Below the pieces are notes generated by a model that was not told the DNA's origin, did not search any database, and worked only from the letters and a program-made list of their open reading frames with translations. From an uncultured Muribaculaceae bacterium (GTDB lineage Bacteria; Bacteroidota; Bacteroidia; Bacteroidales; Muribaculaceae), in the NCBI GenBank assembly GCA_958436175.1, contig CAUBJF010000004.1, positions 124,001-188,000 on the forward strand: 64,000 bases of DNA, written 5' to 3'. This document shows, one piece after another, positions 1 through 8,458 of the stretch. Within the stretch, counting starts at the first letter, position 1. Each line of letters starts with the position of its first letter. Position numbers and translations under genes: made by a program.

Positions 1-1404
1 GTCGATACTTTCGCGAGGGTTGAAAGTCATGTTCTTGCGAGGGTCGACTTTGAGGAGGAAGTACTTAAGAGCTCCTAGGCCTACAGTCTCGGCGATTTCG
101 GCGATTTCGGATTCCGAAAGTCCGTCGAGCTTGCCGAGCTGCTGCGATACTTCCTTGGCGGTGTTAACCATTTCCTCCATGAGGTCGTCGGCATCAACGA
201 CGGTACCTTCGCGGCTCTTCATCTTGCCTTCGGGAAGCTCGACCATGCCGTAGCTGAAGTGTACGAGGTCCTTTCCCCACTTGAATCCGAGGCGGTCGAG
301 AAGGATGGAGAGAACCTGGAAGTGGTAGTTCTGTTCGTTGCCTACGACGTAGATCATCTTGTCGATGGGATAGTCGTCGAAACGCTGCTTGGCGGTACCG
401 ATGTCCTGGGTCATGTAGACGGAAGTGCCGTCGGAACGGAGCAGGAGCTTCTCGTCGAGACCTTCGCCGGTGAGGTCGGCCCATACGGAGCCGTCTTCGC
501 GGCGGTAGAGAAGACCTTTTTCGAGGCCTTCGAGTACTTTCTGTTTGCCGTCGAGGTATGTCTTGCTCTCGTAGTATATTTTGTCGAACCCGACACCCAT
601 GCGGTGGTATGTTTCGTCGAAACCGGCGTATACCCAGGAGTTCATCATTTCCCAGAGGGAACGAATTTCCTGGTCGCCTTCTTCCCATTTGCGGAGCATG
701 GCGCGGGCGTCGGCCATGAGGGTAGAAGCTGCTTCGGCTTCTTCCTTGGTCATTCCCTTAGCCTGAAGCTCGGCCAGTTCGGCTTTGTAGTGCTTGTCGA
801 AAGCCACGTAGCAGTCGCCTACGAGGTGGTCGCCCTTGATGCCGGAGCTCTCGGGTGTGGCACCGTCGAACCAGCGCTGCCATGCGAGCATGGACTTGCA
901 GATATGAATGCCGCGGTCGTTGACGATGTTTGTCTTGACAACTTTATTGCCTGCAGCTTTAAGGATATTTGAAAGGCTGCTGCCTAAGAGAATGTTGCGG
1001 AGGTGTCCCAGATGCAGTGGCTTGTTGGTGTTGGGTGACGAATATTCGACCATCACCAGAGGGCTCTGGTCGGTCAGAGGTATGGTGCCGTAGTCGGGAT
1101 TGTCCTCGATGTTCTTGAGAATGCCGTTCCAGAATGTCGGAGTGATGACAAGATTTAGAAATCCCTTGACTACATTGAACGACGATACGGCGGGTTCGTT
1201 CTCGACGAGCCACTGTCCTATATCATTCCCGACAGCTTCGGGCGATTTGTGGGCCGCTTTGACCCAGGGGAAGACAACGATGGTGAGGTTGCCCTCGAAT
1301 TCCTTTCGTGTTGCCTGTGGTACGATGCTCGAGGCTTCTGCGTCGATGCCGTAGAGTGCTTTTACGGCTTTGGCAGTAGAGCTGGCTATTATCTGGTCTA
1401 TCAT
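1..1404 (-). CDS. argS: Arginyl-tRNA synthetase, C-terminus cut by window edge
   Basis: Charges tRNA-Arg with arginine in the cytoplasm. Reading the minus strand from the ATG at 1404 gives an uninterrupted frame to base 1. The N-terminal 110 residues fit the Arg-specific tRNA-recognition domain. The class I signature is seen as SPNTNKPLHLGHLRN and a KMSKS-type loop as KMKSREGTVVDADD. The anticodon-binding domain is only partly inside the window, so the gene is truncated by the window and not broken. It starts 19 bp after the manC stop on the same strand, so the two are probably co-transcribed. The family assignment is close to certain. Confidence 0.96.
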   Translation of the reverse strand, partial: MIDQIIASSTAKAVKALYGIDAEASSIVPQATRKEFEGNLTIVVFPWVKAAHKSPEAVGNDIGQWLVENEPAVSSFNVVKGFLNLVITPTFWNGILKNIEDNPDYGTIPLTDQSPLVMVEYSSPNTNKPLHLGHLRNILLGSSLSNILKAAGNKVVKTNIVNDRGIHICKSMLAWQRWFDGATPESSGIKGDHLVGDCYVAFDKHYKAELAELQAKGMTKEEAEAASTLMADARAMLRKWEEGDQEIRSLWEMMNSWVYAGFDETYHRMGVGFDKIYYESKTYLDGKQKVLEGLEKGLLYRREDGSVWADLTGEGLDEKLLLRSDGTSVYMTQDIGTAKQRFDDYPIDKMIYVVGNEQNYHFQVLSILLDRLGFKWGKDLVHFSYGMVELPEGKMKSREGTVVDADDLMEEMVNTAKEVSQQLGKLDGLSESEIAEIAETVGLGALKYFLLKVDPRKNMTFNPRESID

Positions 1405-1423
1405 TTTTTATGTTGTGGTTCTC

Positions 1424-2515
1424 TTATTCGTATTTGTCGCCGAACTTCAGCTTCGCGTCGGTGACCATCTGTTTGATTTTCTGCTCGCGCGCCTTGGGAC
1501 ATATCAGAAGTACGCCGTCGGCATCTGAAATGATGTAGTCCACGAGGCCGTCGACAACGATGAGCTTCTCGCCACGGATGGCAAATATGTTGCCGTGCGA
1601 ATTATAAGCCAGTACGTTGCAGTTCTGTGTCACGTTGGCCTCGCTGTTCTTGGGCGAGAGATCGTAGAGGGCGCTCCATGTCCCGAGGTCGTTCCAGCCG
1701 AAGGACACAGTCTCGACATAGACGTTGTCGGCTTTTTCCATTACCGAGAAATCTATCGAGATATTCATGCATGTAGGGAATTCGTTCTCGATGAAGGCTG
1801 TTTCCTCGGTTTTGTTGAGGTAGACTTGCGGCGTTGCACGGTCGAAGATAGCGGCCATATCGGGGACATATTTGTAGAGTGCCTCGCGGATGGATTTCAC
1901 CGACCATAGAAAAATACCCGAATTCCAGAAAAATTCTCCTGTGGCAAGGAAAACTTTTGCAAGTTCGAGGTCCGGCTTTTCGGTAAATGTCTTGACTTTG
2001 CTGAACTCGCCTTCGATGTGTTCGCCTATCTGGATATAACCGTAGCCTGTTTCGGGGCGTGTCGGCGCTATGCCGAGAGTGAGCAGTGCGTCGTGCTGCT
2101 CGACGAAGTCGAAACCGGCGAGTACGCTGCGTTCGAATTCTCTTTCGCGTGTTATGACATGGTCTGACGGAGTCACTATCATGCTCGCTTCGGGGTCGCG
2201 TGCCGCTATGTGCCATGTTGCCCATGCGATGCAGGGGGCCGTACTGCGGCGTGCCGGTTCGCAGAGGATCTGGTCGTCGGCGATTTCGGGAACCTGGCGG
2301 CGCACTTCGTCGCGATAGCGTTCGTTAGTGATTATGAGGATATGGGAAGGGTCGATGATGTTGCGAATACGGTCGAAGCTCATCTGGAGCAAGGTCCTGC
2401 CGGTGCCTAAAAAGTCGATAAACTGTTTGGGCATCCGTGTGCGGCTGTAGGGCCAGAAGCGGCTTCCGATGCCGCCGCACATTATCACGCAATAACGGTG
2501 GTCTTTCTTGTCCAT
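1424..2515 (-). CDS. manC: Mannose-1-phosphate guanylyltransferase
   Basis: Makes GDP-mannose from mannose-1-phosphate and GTP, feeding GDP-fucose, capsule and glycoprotein sugar synthesis in the cytoplasm. The 363-residue protein begins with the nucleotidyltransferase signature VIMCGGIGSRFWPYSR and has the family's PKQF element soon after. TPSDHVI and the FTEKPD segment are also typical. The length matches the monofunctional form, with no phosphomannose-isomerase extension. A -7 element at 2584-2591 lies about 70 bp upstream on the same strand. argS follows closely. Confidence 0.93.
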   Translation of the reverse strand: MDKKDHRYCVIMCGGIGSRFWPYSRTRMPKQFIDFLGTGRTLLQMSFDRIRNIIDPSHILIITNERYRDEVRRQVPEIADDQILCEPARRSTAPCIAWATWHIAARDPEASMIVTPSDHVITREREFERSVLAGFDFVEQHDALLTLGIAPTRPETGYGYIQIGEHIEGEFSKVKTFTEKPDLELAKVFLATGEFFWNSGIFLWSVKSIREALYKYVPDMAAIFDRATPQVYLNKTEETAFIENEFPTCMNISIDFSVMEKADNVYVETVSFGWNDLGTWSALYDLSPKNSEANVTQNCNVLAYNSHGNIFAIRGEKLIVVDGLVDYIISDADGVLLICPKAREQKIKQMVTDAKLKFGDKYE

Positions 2516-2583
2516 GGACGGGAAAATTGATTATGTCCTGCTTTAGTTAATAGTTCTATCCATTCTGTCGTGTCAACAGTCTA

Positions 2584-2591
2584 CAAAATTA
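2584..2591 (-). promoter_or_regulatory. Bacteroidetes -7 promoter element for manC-argS
   Basis: On the minus strand this reads TAATTTTG, an exact match to the Bacteroidetes -7 consensus TAnnTTTG. It is correctly oriented about 70 bp before manC. The transcription start itself is inferred. Confidence 0.55.
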
Positions 2592-2656
2592 ACAATTAAA
2601 ACCGAGAAAGACAAGCTATTGTTGTCCTAATTATACGAAAGAGACAAAAATGAGGC

Positions 2657-2705
2657 CTTTGCCGGCACAACACACCTGGAGAAAGGGTAAGTCGTGCCGG
2701 CAAAG
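2657..2705 (-). terminator. Perfect 12-bp hairpin, likely terminator
   Basis: CTTTGCCGGCAC (2657-2668) and GTGCCGGCAAAG (2694-2705) are perfect inverted repeats with a 25-nt loop. On the minus strand the hairpin sits about 50 bp after the stop of the small secreted-protein gene and is followed within a few bases by ATTTTTG. This fits an intrinsic terminator for that gene. The loop is unusually long, so another structured role remains possible. Confidence 0.5.
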
Positions 2706-2752
2706 AAAATTTCTTAGCAGATGGGTGGATGAGAGAGTATTGATGCCTTATG

Positions 2753-3085
2753 TTATCTGTCGAGCATTTCTTTTTGGAGGTCGATGGTGACTTTCTTTCC
2801 GTTGACGGTGAGAATCACCTTGCAATTCTTGAAGACGGTAAGGCGTTTGAACTTCAATTTGTAGGTGGCAACGCCATCGACCACATCGCAGCGAATCTGT
2901 TTGGCCTGATACTCGCTCCCGTCGTTGGAGAGTATCGCGTCGGTAATTTTAACATTGTCGGGAGCGTTCTCATCTACAAGGACGATGTTGGTGCCTTTGA
3001 TGTTGTTGATACTTCGGTACTTGATTTCAGCCGATGCAAGGAGTGCGGCAAGGCTGAGGACTGTCATTAAAATGAATCTTTTCAT
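2753..3085 (-). CDS. Small secreted protein of unknown function
   Basis: A 110-residue protein with a clear Sec signal peptide (MKRFILMTVLSLAALLASA) and a compact mature part rich in short beta-type segments and lysines, with no cysteines outside the single pair of scattered residues. I recognise no family. A TACTTTTG element at 3114-3121 lies about 30 bp upstream and a perfect hairpin lies downstream, so it appears to be a monocistronic unit. It is probably periplasmic, because the signal peptide has no lipobox cysteine at its end. Confidence 0.6.
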   Translation of the reverse strand: MKRFILMTVLSLAALLASAEIKYRSINNIKGTNIVLVDENAPDNVKITDAILSNDGSEYQAKQIRCDVVDGVATYKLKFKRLTVFKNCKVILTVNGKKVTIDLQKEMLDR

Positions 3086-3113
3086 ACGAGGTCTGTTATT
3101 AAGTTTGACGCTG

Positions 3114-3121
3114 CAAAAGTA
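3114..3121 (-). promoter_or_regulatory. -7 promoter element for the small secreted protein
   Basis: Reads TACTTTTG on the minus strand, matching TAnnTTTG, about 30 bp before the start codon at 3085. Confidence 0.5.
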
Positions 3122-3247
3122 GCTGCAGAAGCCCTCCCTGCAAAGTAAACCGGGGCTAAAACAGTCCTCATTTATACAGCTAAGTTATTGATATCCAATA
3201 TGAAGAATAATCTGCAATTCCTCATTGTGAAAATCAGCGACTTATGG

Positions 3248-4309
3248 CTACATTTTAGACACGAAAAACTCCTTGTCGGGGGCATCGGAGGCAAGGATAC
3301 GGTCTTTGAGCCTGCTGCGACGGTTATAGAAATTCTTGATCTTTATATCGGTGAATATACATATCGCCCGTGGGGAGAATCCGGCATACAGGTAGGTCAG
3401 GAATATCAGGTCCTTTCTACCGAGTTCCGGCAGCTGTTCTTTGACCTTGACAAGAATATTGTCAAGGAAGCTGTTGACGACACTTTCGAGATCCACGATG
3501 CTCTTTGAATCTCGCAAAGCCAGTATGTGTCTCTCAACCTCATTAAAGAGAGTCATCTTCATCCTTTCGGAATCGCTTCGTTCGAAATATTCGTTGCAGA
3601 GCATATTCAGGGTGTCGAGGCGGCTCCCGTAGAGAGCATCGACCTTCGCTTCCAGTTCATGATTGCGGTCGGTTCTTTCCGAGATGAGCATGGAAAGCTC
3701 TTCGATCTCTTTATGTTTAAGGATCAATCGGCGCCTAACTCCTATAAAAAACAGACATGCTGCTATGACAACACATGCCAGCGTGACATATAAGGCAGTC
3801 CAGGCGTTCCGAGAGCTTCTTTTGGTCTGGTCAAGCTGATTCTCATAGTTATTGCGGATGATGTTGATGGATTCCTTCAGTTCCCCTTCTCTCGAGGTCG
3901 GGCATCGGACAATGCCTTTATCGGTACTTAGTATCAGTACGTCGCTCTCATCAAATTTGTCGGAAAAGGGAAAGTCGAGAGAAATATGCCATTCTGTACT
4001 TTTACCGGCGACTTCTTTTGTCTGTGCGATGAGTGAGAAAGAGTCCAAAGGTTCAATCACACTGTCGCAGTTCACCCATCGGGCATCGTATATCGTGAAT
4101 GGAACATTGGCACTTCTCAGCTCAAACGATACCCTAACCCTGTCAGCTTCATTGGATAGGCTCTTATACTCCATTTCAAGCTGTTCCGATGATGCATCGA
4201 TACTGTCTGAAACAGTGGAGGTCACAATATTGACCGCATGAGATACAAGACAGGGCAACAAAAGGAACATTATGCCGAGCAAGCGATTGATACTGTTTGG
4301 GAGACGCAT
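3248..4309 (-). CDS. Membrane protein with signal peptide, coiled coil and regulator-like C-terminus
   Basis: A 353-residue protein from the ATG at 4309, chosen because it places a signal peptide (MRLPNSINRLLGIMFLLLP) at the N-terminus; a GTG at 4357 would add 16 unlikely residues. An extracytoplasmic region of about 150 residues is followed by one membrane span (ALYVTLACVVIAACLFFIGV), a charged helical segment likely to form a coiled coil, and a C-terminal helical part whose end (GFSPRAICIFTDIKIKNFYN) resembles the helix-turn-helix of Bacteroidetes membrane-tethered regulators. It may sense something outside the inner membrane and act on DNA, but no ligand can be named. It starts about 50 bp after the RecD-like helicase stop and is probably in the same transcript. 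Confidence 0.55.
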   Translation of the reverse strand: MRLPNSINRLLGIMFLLLPCLVSHAVNIVTSTVSDSIDASSEQLEMEYKSLSNEADRVRVSFELRSANVPFTIYDARWVNCDSVIEPLDSFSLIAQTKEVAGKSTEWHISLDFPFSDKFDESDVLILSTDKGIVRCPTSREGELKESINIIRNNYENQLDQTKRSSRNAWTALYVTLACVVIAACLFFIGVRRRLILKHKEIEELSMLISERTDRNHELEAKVDALYGSRLDTLNMLCNEYFERSDSERMKMTLFNEVERHILALRDSKSIVDLESVVNSFLDNILVKVKEQLPELGRKDLIFLTYLYAGFSPRAICIFTDIKIKNFYNRRSRLKDRILASDAPDKEFFVSKM

Positions 4310-4358
4310 ATTTGCAGTAATAGGACGATTAGACCAACGGAACGGATTTGAAGGCACA

Positions 4359-5825
4359 TCACCTCAGCAAGGCTTCGGGTGGGGAGATGAGATAGAGATG
4401 GCGCGTGGCTCGAGTCACAGCTGTGTAAAGCCAGCGGTATAGAGTCATGCCAAGGGCATCGGCAGGGATATAGCTGAGGTCGACGAAGACGTTCTCCCAT
4501 TGTCCGCCCTGTGCCTTGTGGCAGGTGACGGCATAGGCATATTTGACCTGGAGGGCGTTCCAGTACGGGTCGGTGCGGAGCTGGGCGTAACGGCTCTCGA
4601 CGGTGAGGTTGCCGAAACGGTCATTGTCGGCCATGATGGCATAGTAGAGCTTTTCCCATTCGGCACGTGGAAGGACAGCCTCTTCGATCCTGAGAGTATC
4701 CAGCATCACTTTGGTGTCGAAAACTACCGGCTCTTTGTCGTCCGGGGCATCTGCCGGTGACGGGAAGGACAGCTGTACGTCGGCGAAGCGCATGCCGTAG
4801 CGCAGTTCGGTACCGTAGACACGCTCGACGGTCAGGATGTCGCCGTTGGCTATGAAGTCGATGCCTTTAGGTTTACGGCCGCTGAAGTAATGGTTGCGAG
4901 CCACGATGAGCATGTCGCCGCGTGTGAGTTCCTCTTCGCGATAGAGCACCGAGGAGCGGATGCCGGCATTGAACTCGGCGGCACGGCGGTTGCTGCGTGT
5001 GATGAGTATGGAGTCGGCCGGGCCGTTCTCCGAATGGTCGTAGACAGTGGTGATGATTTCGGGCAAGTCTTCGCCGCTGACGATAGAGACATCGTCGAAA
5101 CCGGAAGTCTGGAGCTTGGGTATCGGCAGCTCTTCCGAGCCTTTCGCGGCAGCGATGCGCGCCATGACGCGGCGCAGGCGTGTGGCATTGAACAGAATTC
5201 CCGACCCTGCTGCCTGACGTGCCGTCTCGGTCATTGTGGCGTGTGTCACTTTCAGTCCGTAGGCTCGGAGAACGTCGGGGTTCATAGCCGGGGAACGTTC
5301 CTGTCCCACAGGTGGCAGCTGGGCAGTGTCGCCGATGAGAATCATGCGGCAGTTGTCGCCGGTGTAGACATAGTGTATGAGGTCGGCCAGGAGGCTGTTG
5401 CCGCGTTCGTCATCGCCTCCTATCATAGACGCTTCGTCGACGATGAATATGGTGTTTTTGAATCGGTTGTCGGCCGGGACGGGTAAGGAGGGCGAGCTGA
5501 CGGCACTGCCGAATGCGTGACGGTAGATTTTACGATGGATGGTGAAGGCCGCATGGCCGCCGCTGTTTGCACTGAAGACTTTGGCGGCGCGTCCTGTTGG
5601 GGCGAGGAGGACTACATCGCGTTTATGTCGTTCGAGCGTGCGCACCAAGGCTCCCGTGAGAGAGGTTTTGCCGGTACCTGCGTATCCGTTGAGGACGAAT
5701 ACACATTCGGGCTTGGCGAAAGGTTCGCAGAAACGCGCAAGGGCGGCTACGACCTGTACCTGCTGGTCGTTAGCTTCGTACGGGAGATCAAGGAGGACTT
5801 CTGCGGCAAATTCTTTTGAATCCAT
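4359..5825 (-). CDS. RecD-like ATP-dependent DNA helicase
   Basis: A 488-residue superfamily 1 helicase. Walker A is visible as LNGYAGTGKTSL near residue 45, a DEAS Walker B segment (IFIVDEASMIGG) follows, then GDTAQLPPVG. The C-terminal UvrD_C_2-type motif is present as YAYAVTCHKAQGGQWENV, ending with the YTAVTRA segment. The length matches the short stand-alone RecD2/Pif1-like proteins of Bacteroidetes and not the RecBCD subunit, and no recB or recC is nearby. A role in DNA repair or replication is inferred from the family. The start at 5825 gives a sensible N-terminus before the helicase core. Confidence 0.85.
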   Translation of the reverse strand: MDSKEFAAEVLLDLPYEANDQQVQVVAALARFCEPFAKPECVFVLNGYAGTGKTSLTGALVRTLERHKRDVVLLAPTGRAAKVFSANSGGHAAFTIHRKIYRHAFGSAVSSPSLPVPADNRFKNTIFIVDEASMIGGDDERGNSLLADLIHYVYTGDNCRMILIGDTAQLPPVGQERSPAMNPDVLRAYGLKVTHATMTETARQAAGSGILFNATRLRRVMARIAAAKGSEELPIPKLQTSGFDDVSIVSGEDLPEIITTVYDHSENGPADSILITRSNRRAAEFNAGIRSSVLYREEELTRGDMLIVARNHYFSGRKPKGIDFIANGDILTVERVYGTELRYGMRFADVQLSFPSPADAPDDKEPVVFDTKVMLDTLRIEEAVLPRAEWEKLYYAIMADNDRFGNLTVESRYAQLRTDPYWNALQVKYAYAVTCHKAQGGQWENVFVDLSYIPADALGMTLYRWLYTAVTRATRHLYLISPPEALLR

Positions 5826-5962
5826 GGTCGTTGTTATGATAATGCGGCTTCATATCAGTAACGTCTGAGAGAGACTTTTTCTTATATATTGATGTGTGGG
5901 AAATGGTTCACGGGAAGAAGTTAAAGATTCTTTGCGGGACCTAAGTAAACTGTTACAAAAAT

Positions 5963-5985
5963 GACACAATTGGGCAGTTTGTGTC
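5963..5985. repeat. 7-bp inverted repeat, possible operator
   Basis: GACACAA and TTGTGTC flank a 9-base spacer. The size and spacing suit a dimeric regulator site between two divergent genes, but no cognate regulator is indicated. It could be a chance feature of AT-rich DNA. Confidence 0.25.
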
Positions 5986-6099
5986 AAATTGCAACAAAGA
6001 TGTAACAGTAGTAACGACATTTAAAATATTGTATATCAGGTAAATATAAAATAATTAAACTTTAGGTTGGTGATTGAACATATTTTAACATTAAAAAAC

Positions 6100-6129
6100 T
6101 TGACAGGCCGGGAAAGGTGCGTAATTTTG
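6100..6129 (+). promoter_or_regulatory. Promoter for the ECF sigma gene
   Basis: TAATTTTG at 6122-6129 matches the Bacteroidetes -7 element. A TTG at 6100-6102 lies 19 bp upstream in the -33 position. The ATG at 6192 follows after a leader of roughly 55 nt. Confidence 0.6.
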
Positions 6130-6191
6130 AATCGTCGGAACGAAAAAACGACATAACGAAATACAGAAAAAACTAAAAAATCATCATAATT

Positions 6192-6698
6192 ATGGCATCG
6201 ACAGCTTTTCAATCAAACCTGATGAATCTCGAAGCAAATCTGCTTAATTTCGCATACATGCTGACATCGAACCGCGACGATGCCTACGATCTCCTCCAGG
6301 ACACTGTCCTCAAGGCCCTTGACAACGAAGACAAATACGCAGAGAACACCAACTTCAAAGGCTGGGTCTTCACCATCATGCGCAACATCTTCATCAACAA
6401 CTACCGTCGGGCCAGCCGCGCAGCTACTATGGTCGACACTACCGACAATCTCTATCTCCTCAACCTGAGCCAGGATTGCGGTATGGAAAGCCCTGAAGAG
6501 ACCTATGGCGCAAGCGAAATCTCTGCTGCAATCAACGAGTTCTCCGATGAATACCGTATACCCTTCTCGATGCATGTCCAGGGTTACAAATACAACGAAA
6601 TCGCCGAAAAGATGAACCTGCCCCTCGGCACCGTCAAGAGCCGCATCTTTTTCGCCCGCAAGAAGCTCCAGGAACGCTTCAGCGATTACGTTGACTAA
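6192..6698 (+). CDS. ECF-type RNA polymerase sigma factor
   Basis: A 168-residue sigma-70 family protein of the extracytoplasmic-function class. Region 2 is seen in the first 80 residues (LLNFAYMLTSNRDDAYDLLQ, then FKGWVFTIMRNIFINNYRR). Region 4 ends the protein with a helix-turn-helix of the form YNEIAEKMNLPLGTVKSRIF. Length is usual for the class. No anti-sigma or membrane FecR-like gene lies on either side, unlike SusCD-linked sigma factors, so control must come from elsewhere or from its own promoter. Target genes cannot be read from the sequence. Confidence 0.93.
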   Translation: MASTAFQSNLMNLEANLLNFAYMLTSNRDDAYDLLQDTVLKALDNEDKYAENTNFKGWVFTIMRNIFINNYRRASRAATMVDTTDNLYLLNLSQDCGMESPEETYGASEISAAINEFSDEYRIPFSMHVQGYKYNEIAEKMNLPLGTVKSRIFFARKKLQERFSDYVD

Positions 6699-7070
6699 GA
6701 TATATGAAGTGATTAAGGTAAAAGGTTATTTAAAGTTAGGCCCGCAAGGGCAATCAAATTCAAGTATAAGGTATTAGGTCGTTTTCATGGTACGACGACT
6801 AAGGTAAAAAAGATTGTGAACCAAGTTCAGGTACTGAATTAATTGATAATGATAATGAGCATTGCGCCCTCCTTGCCGAAAGGGGGGCGCAGTGTTTATG
6901 GGGAGGGACGAGGGAGACAGAGCCCGAGTCACCGTCACGGGAGTAAGTTGTGAACGATAACGGTGCTCATGTACATGATGCTGCGATAACAATGAGTTAA
7001 GCCTACGCAGCGGCACATAATGAGGGGGGTCGACGGTCGCCCTCGGGCCTCCGTCGCCCTTGTCCCTGTT
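6699..7070. other. Structured intergenic region without a recognisable gene
   Basis: A 372-bp gap between the sigma gene (plus) and the DIP1984 gene (minus). It holds a 12-bp hairpin at 6863-6891 (TGCGCCCTCCTT paired with AAGGGGGGCGCA, one G-U) and a second GC-rich stem, CGACGG (7031-7036) with CCGTCG (7051-7056). Neither is followed by a clear T-run. A small structured RNA is possible but I cannot name one. Confidence 0.45.
6863..6891. repeat. GC-rich 12-bp hairpin
   Basis: The left arm TGCGCCCTCCTT pairs with AAGGGGGGCGCA around a 5-nt loop, with a single G-U pair. It lies about 165 bp after the sigma gene stop and lacks a T-tract on either strand, so a standard intrinsic terminator is not supported. 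Confidence 0.4.
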
Positions 7071-7526
7071 CTATATTAGATCGACCGTCCAGTTGAGCTG
7101 CTGTAGGGCAACGTCGGTCTCACGGAGTTTCTTCGACAGTTCGTCGACTTTTTTCTGTGTCTCGGCGACATTGATTGTACTGATGACGCGTATCTCGGAC
7201 AGACGGCTGCGCGAGGTCAGGTTGCTGGCGGCTTCGACGAGGTCGCGCATCAGGCCGACGTGTTGCTGGAGCACATCGCGGCGCGCTATCATCTCCGTGA
7301 GCGTGGTGCCGTCGCTGTTGGTGGCTCGGCTGTTTGTCAGGTTGATGCGCACGATCAGTTCTTCTTCCTGCTCGAGCATTCCTTTGAGCTCCCTGAGAAG
7401 TTCATTCGGTTTCTCGGCCGGGTCGGAACCTTCCTGGACCGTTGCGTTGTTGCACAGTCGTGTGCGCATCTGGTTTATGCGACGCTGGAGGTCGGCTCGT
7501 ATCTGTAGGGCTTCTGCTAATTTCAT
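7071..7526 (-). CDS. DIP1984 family protein
   Basis: A 151-residue, highly helical cytoplasmic protein. The opening MKLAEALQIRADLQRRINQM, the RINLTN segment and the RRDVL segment in the middle, and the closing NWTVDLI match the DIP1984 (septicolysin-like) family, whose members share this length. The family has no firmly assigned biochemical role that I can state. A TATTTTTG element at 7595-7602 is divergent from the lysozyme promoter. Confidence 0.8.
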   Translation of the reverse strand: MKLAEALQIRADLQRRINQMRTRLCNNATVQEGSDPAEKPNELLRELKGMLEQEEELIVRINLTNSRATNSDGTTLTEMIARRDVLQQHVGLMRDLVEAASNLTSRSRLSEIRVISTINVAETQKKVDELSKKLRETDVALQQLNWTVDLI

Positions 7527-7594
7527 GTCGAGTTGTGCTTTCTGTGTCAGTACTTAGTTAACGCAGAAGATGGCGCCATGTTTTGTGCGGCAGG

Positions 7595-7602
7595 CAAAAA
7601 TA
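7595..7602 (-). promoter_or_regulatory. -7 promoter element for the DIP1984 gene
   Basis: Reads TATTTTTG on the minus strand, about 70 bp before the start codon at 7526. It is arranged divergently with the lysozyme promoter. Confidence 0.45.
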
Positions 7603-7624
7603 GAATAAGCATAGGAAAAAAGAG

Positions 7625-7655
7625 TTTCGGGTTTGGGAAAAAATGTGTAAATTTG
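7625..7655 (+). promoter_or_regulatory. Promoter immediately upstream of the GH25 gene
   Basis: TAAATTTG at 7648-7655 matches the -7 consensus, with TTTC at 7625-7628 about 19 bp upstream in the -33 position. It ends 9 bp before the ATG at 7665, which rules out the longer in-frame start at 7533 and implies a very short leader. Confidence 0.6.
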
Positions 7656-7664
7656 AGCCTGGCT

Positions 7665-8411
7665 ATGAAAGACGTTACAGCGCGGAACATCGGAATATTT
7701 ATAGTGGCGGCAACGGCGGTACTCGTCGTTGCCGTGGCTGCTGTCCGTCTTTTAAGGGAGCGGCTTCCCCATGTCGAGGTCGACAGAGAGATGTACCCGG
7801 TCGCAGGGCTGGATCTGTCGTCGCACAACGGTGTGCCCGATTTCGATTCTATCCGCCAGGCCGGAATAGACTTTGTCTACCTCAAGGCCAGCGAGGGCAA
7901 TACTTTCCGCGACAATGCCTTTGTCCGCAATTATTCCAGCGCCCGGCGTGCCGGGATAAAGGTGGGCGCGTACCATTTCTTCCGCTTCGACCGCGAGGGG
8001 ACACGCCAGGCTGCCAATTTCCTCGATGCCATAGGCCCGCTCAAGCTCGACCTGCCGCTGGCCGTAGATGTCGAGGAGTTCGGAAATCCTGCCGGTATTC
8101 CGACGGAACTGGTCGCCGAGCGACTCCGGACTATGATTCTTGCCTTGCGCAATGAAGGACGGCGGGTCGTCATCTACACAAACAAGCAGGGGCTGTCGCG
8201 TTTCGTGCGTGAGATTGTCCGCGAGGACGGCGGCCCTGATTTGTGGATTTGTTCTTTCACCAATCCTCCTCTGTCGCACGAAGACTCTCGCCTGTGGCAG
8301 CATAGCCATGTAGGCACCGTGCCTGGCATCGAAGGGTATGCCGATATGAACGTATTCTGCGGAAGCAGAGAAGAATGGAACAAGTGGCTCGACTGTTCGC
8401 TGACACAATAA
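7665..8411 (+). CDS. GH25 family lysozyme-type muramidase, membrane-anchored
   Basis: Predicted to hydrolyse the MurNAc-GlcNAc bond of peptidoglycan. The 248-residue protein has an N-terminal membrane anchor (IGIFIVAATAVLVVAVAAV) and then a complete GH25 barrel. Visible are the entry motif VAGLDLSSHNG with the catalytic-region Asp, DFVYLKASEG, GAYHFFRF, and LAVDVEE carrying the acidic pair. LWICSF and LWQHS close the barrel as in the family. The start at 7665 is set by the promoter directly in front. It is just upstream of a PorU-type sortase, within an envelope-biogenesis block. Confidence 0.88.
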   Translation: MKDVTARNIGIFIVAATAVLVVAVAAVRLLRERLPHVEVDREMYPVAGLDLSSHNGVPDFDSIRQAGIDFVYLKASEGNTFRDNAFVRNYSSARRAGIKVGAYHFFRFDREGTRQAANFLDAIGPLKLDLPLAVDVEEFGNPAGIPTELVAERLRTMILALRNEGRRVVIYTNKQGLSRFVREIVREDGGPDLWICSFTNPPLSHEDSRLWQHSHVGTVPGIEGYADMNVFCGSREEWNKWLDCSLTQ

Positions 8412-8458
8412 GCAGGCGTTACTCTCCGTTATATTATCTAAGCTTCTCACAATATTTT

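Larger units (their letters stand above)
5826..6191. other. AT-rich intergenic region between divergent genes
   Basis: This region separates the RecD-like helicase (minus) from the ECF sigma gene (plus). It is strongly AT-rich. It contains an inverted repeat GACACAA (5963-5969) / TTGTGTC (5979-5985) with a 9-nt spacer, and a promoter for the sigma gene near its right end. No open frame or RNA gene is evident. Confidence 0.6.
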
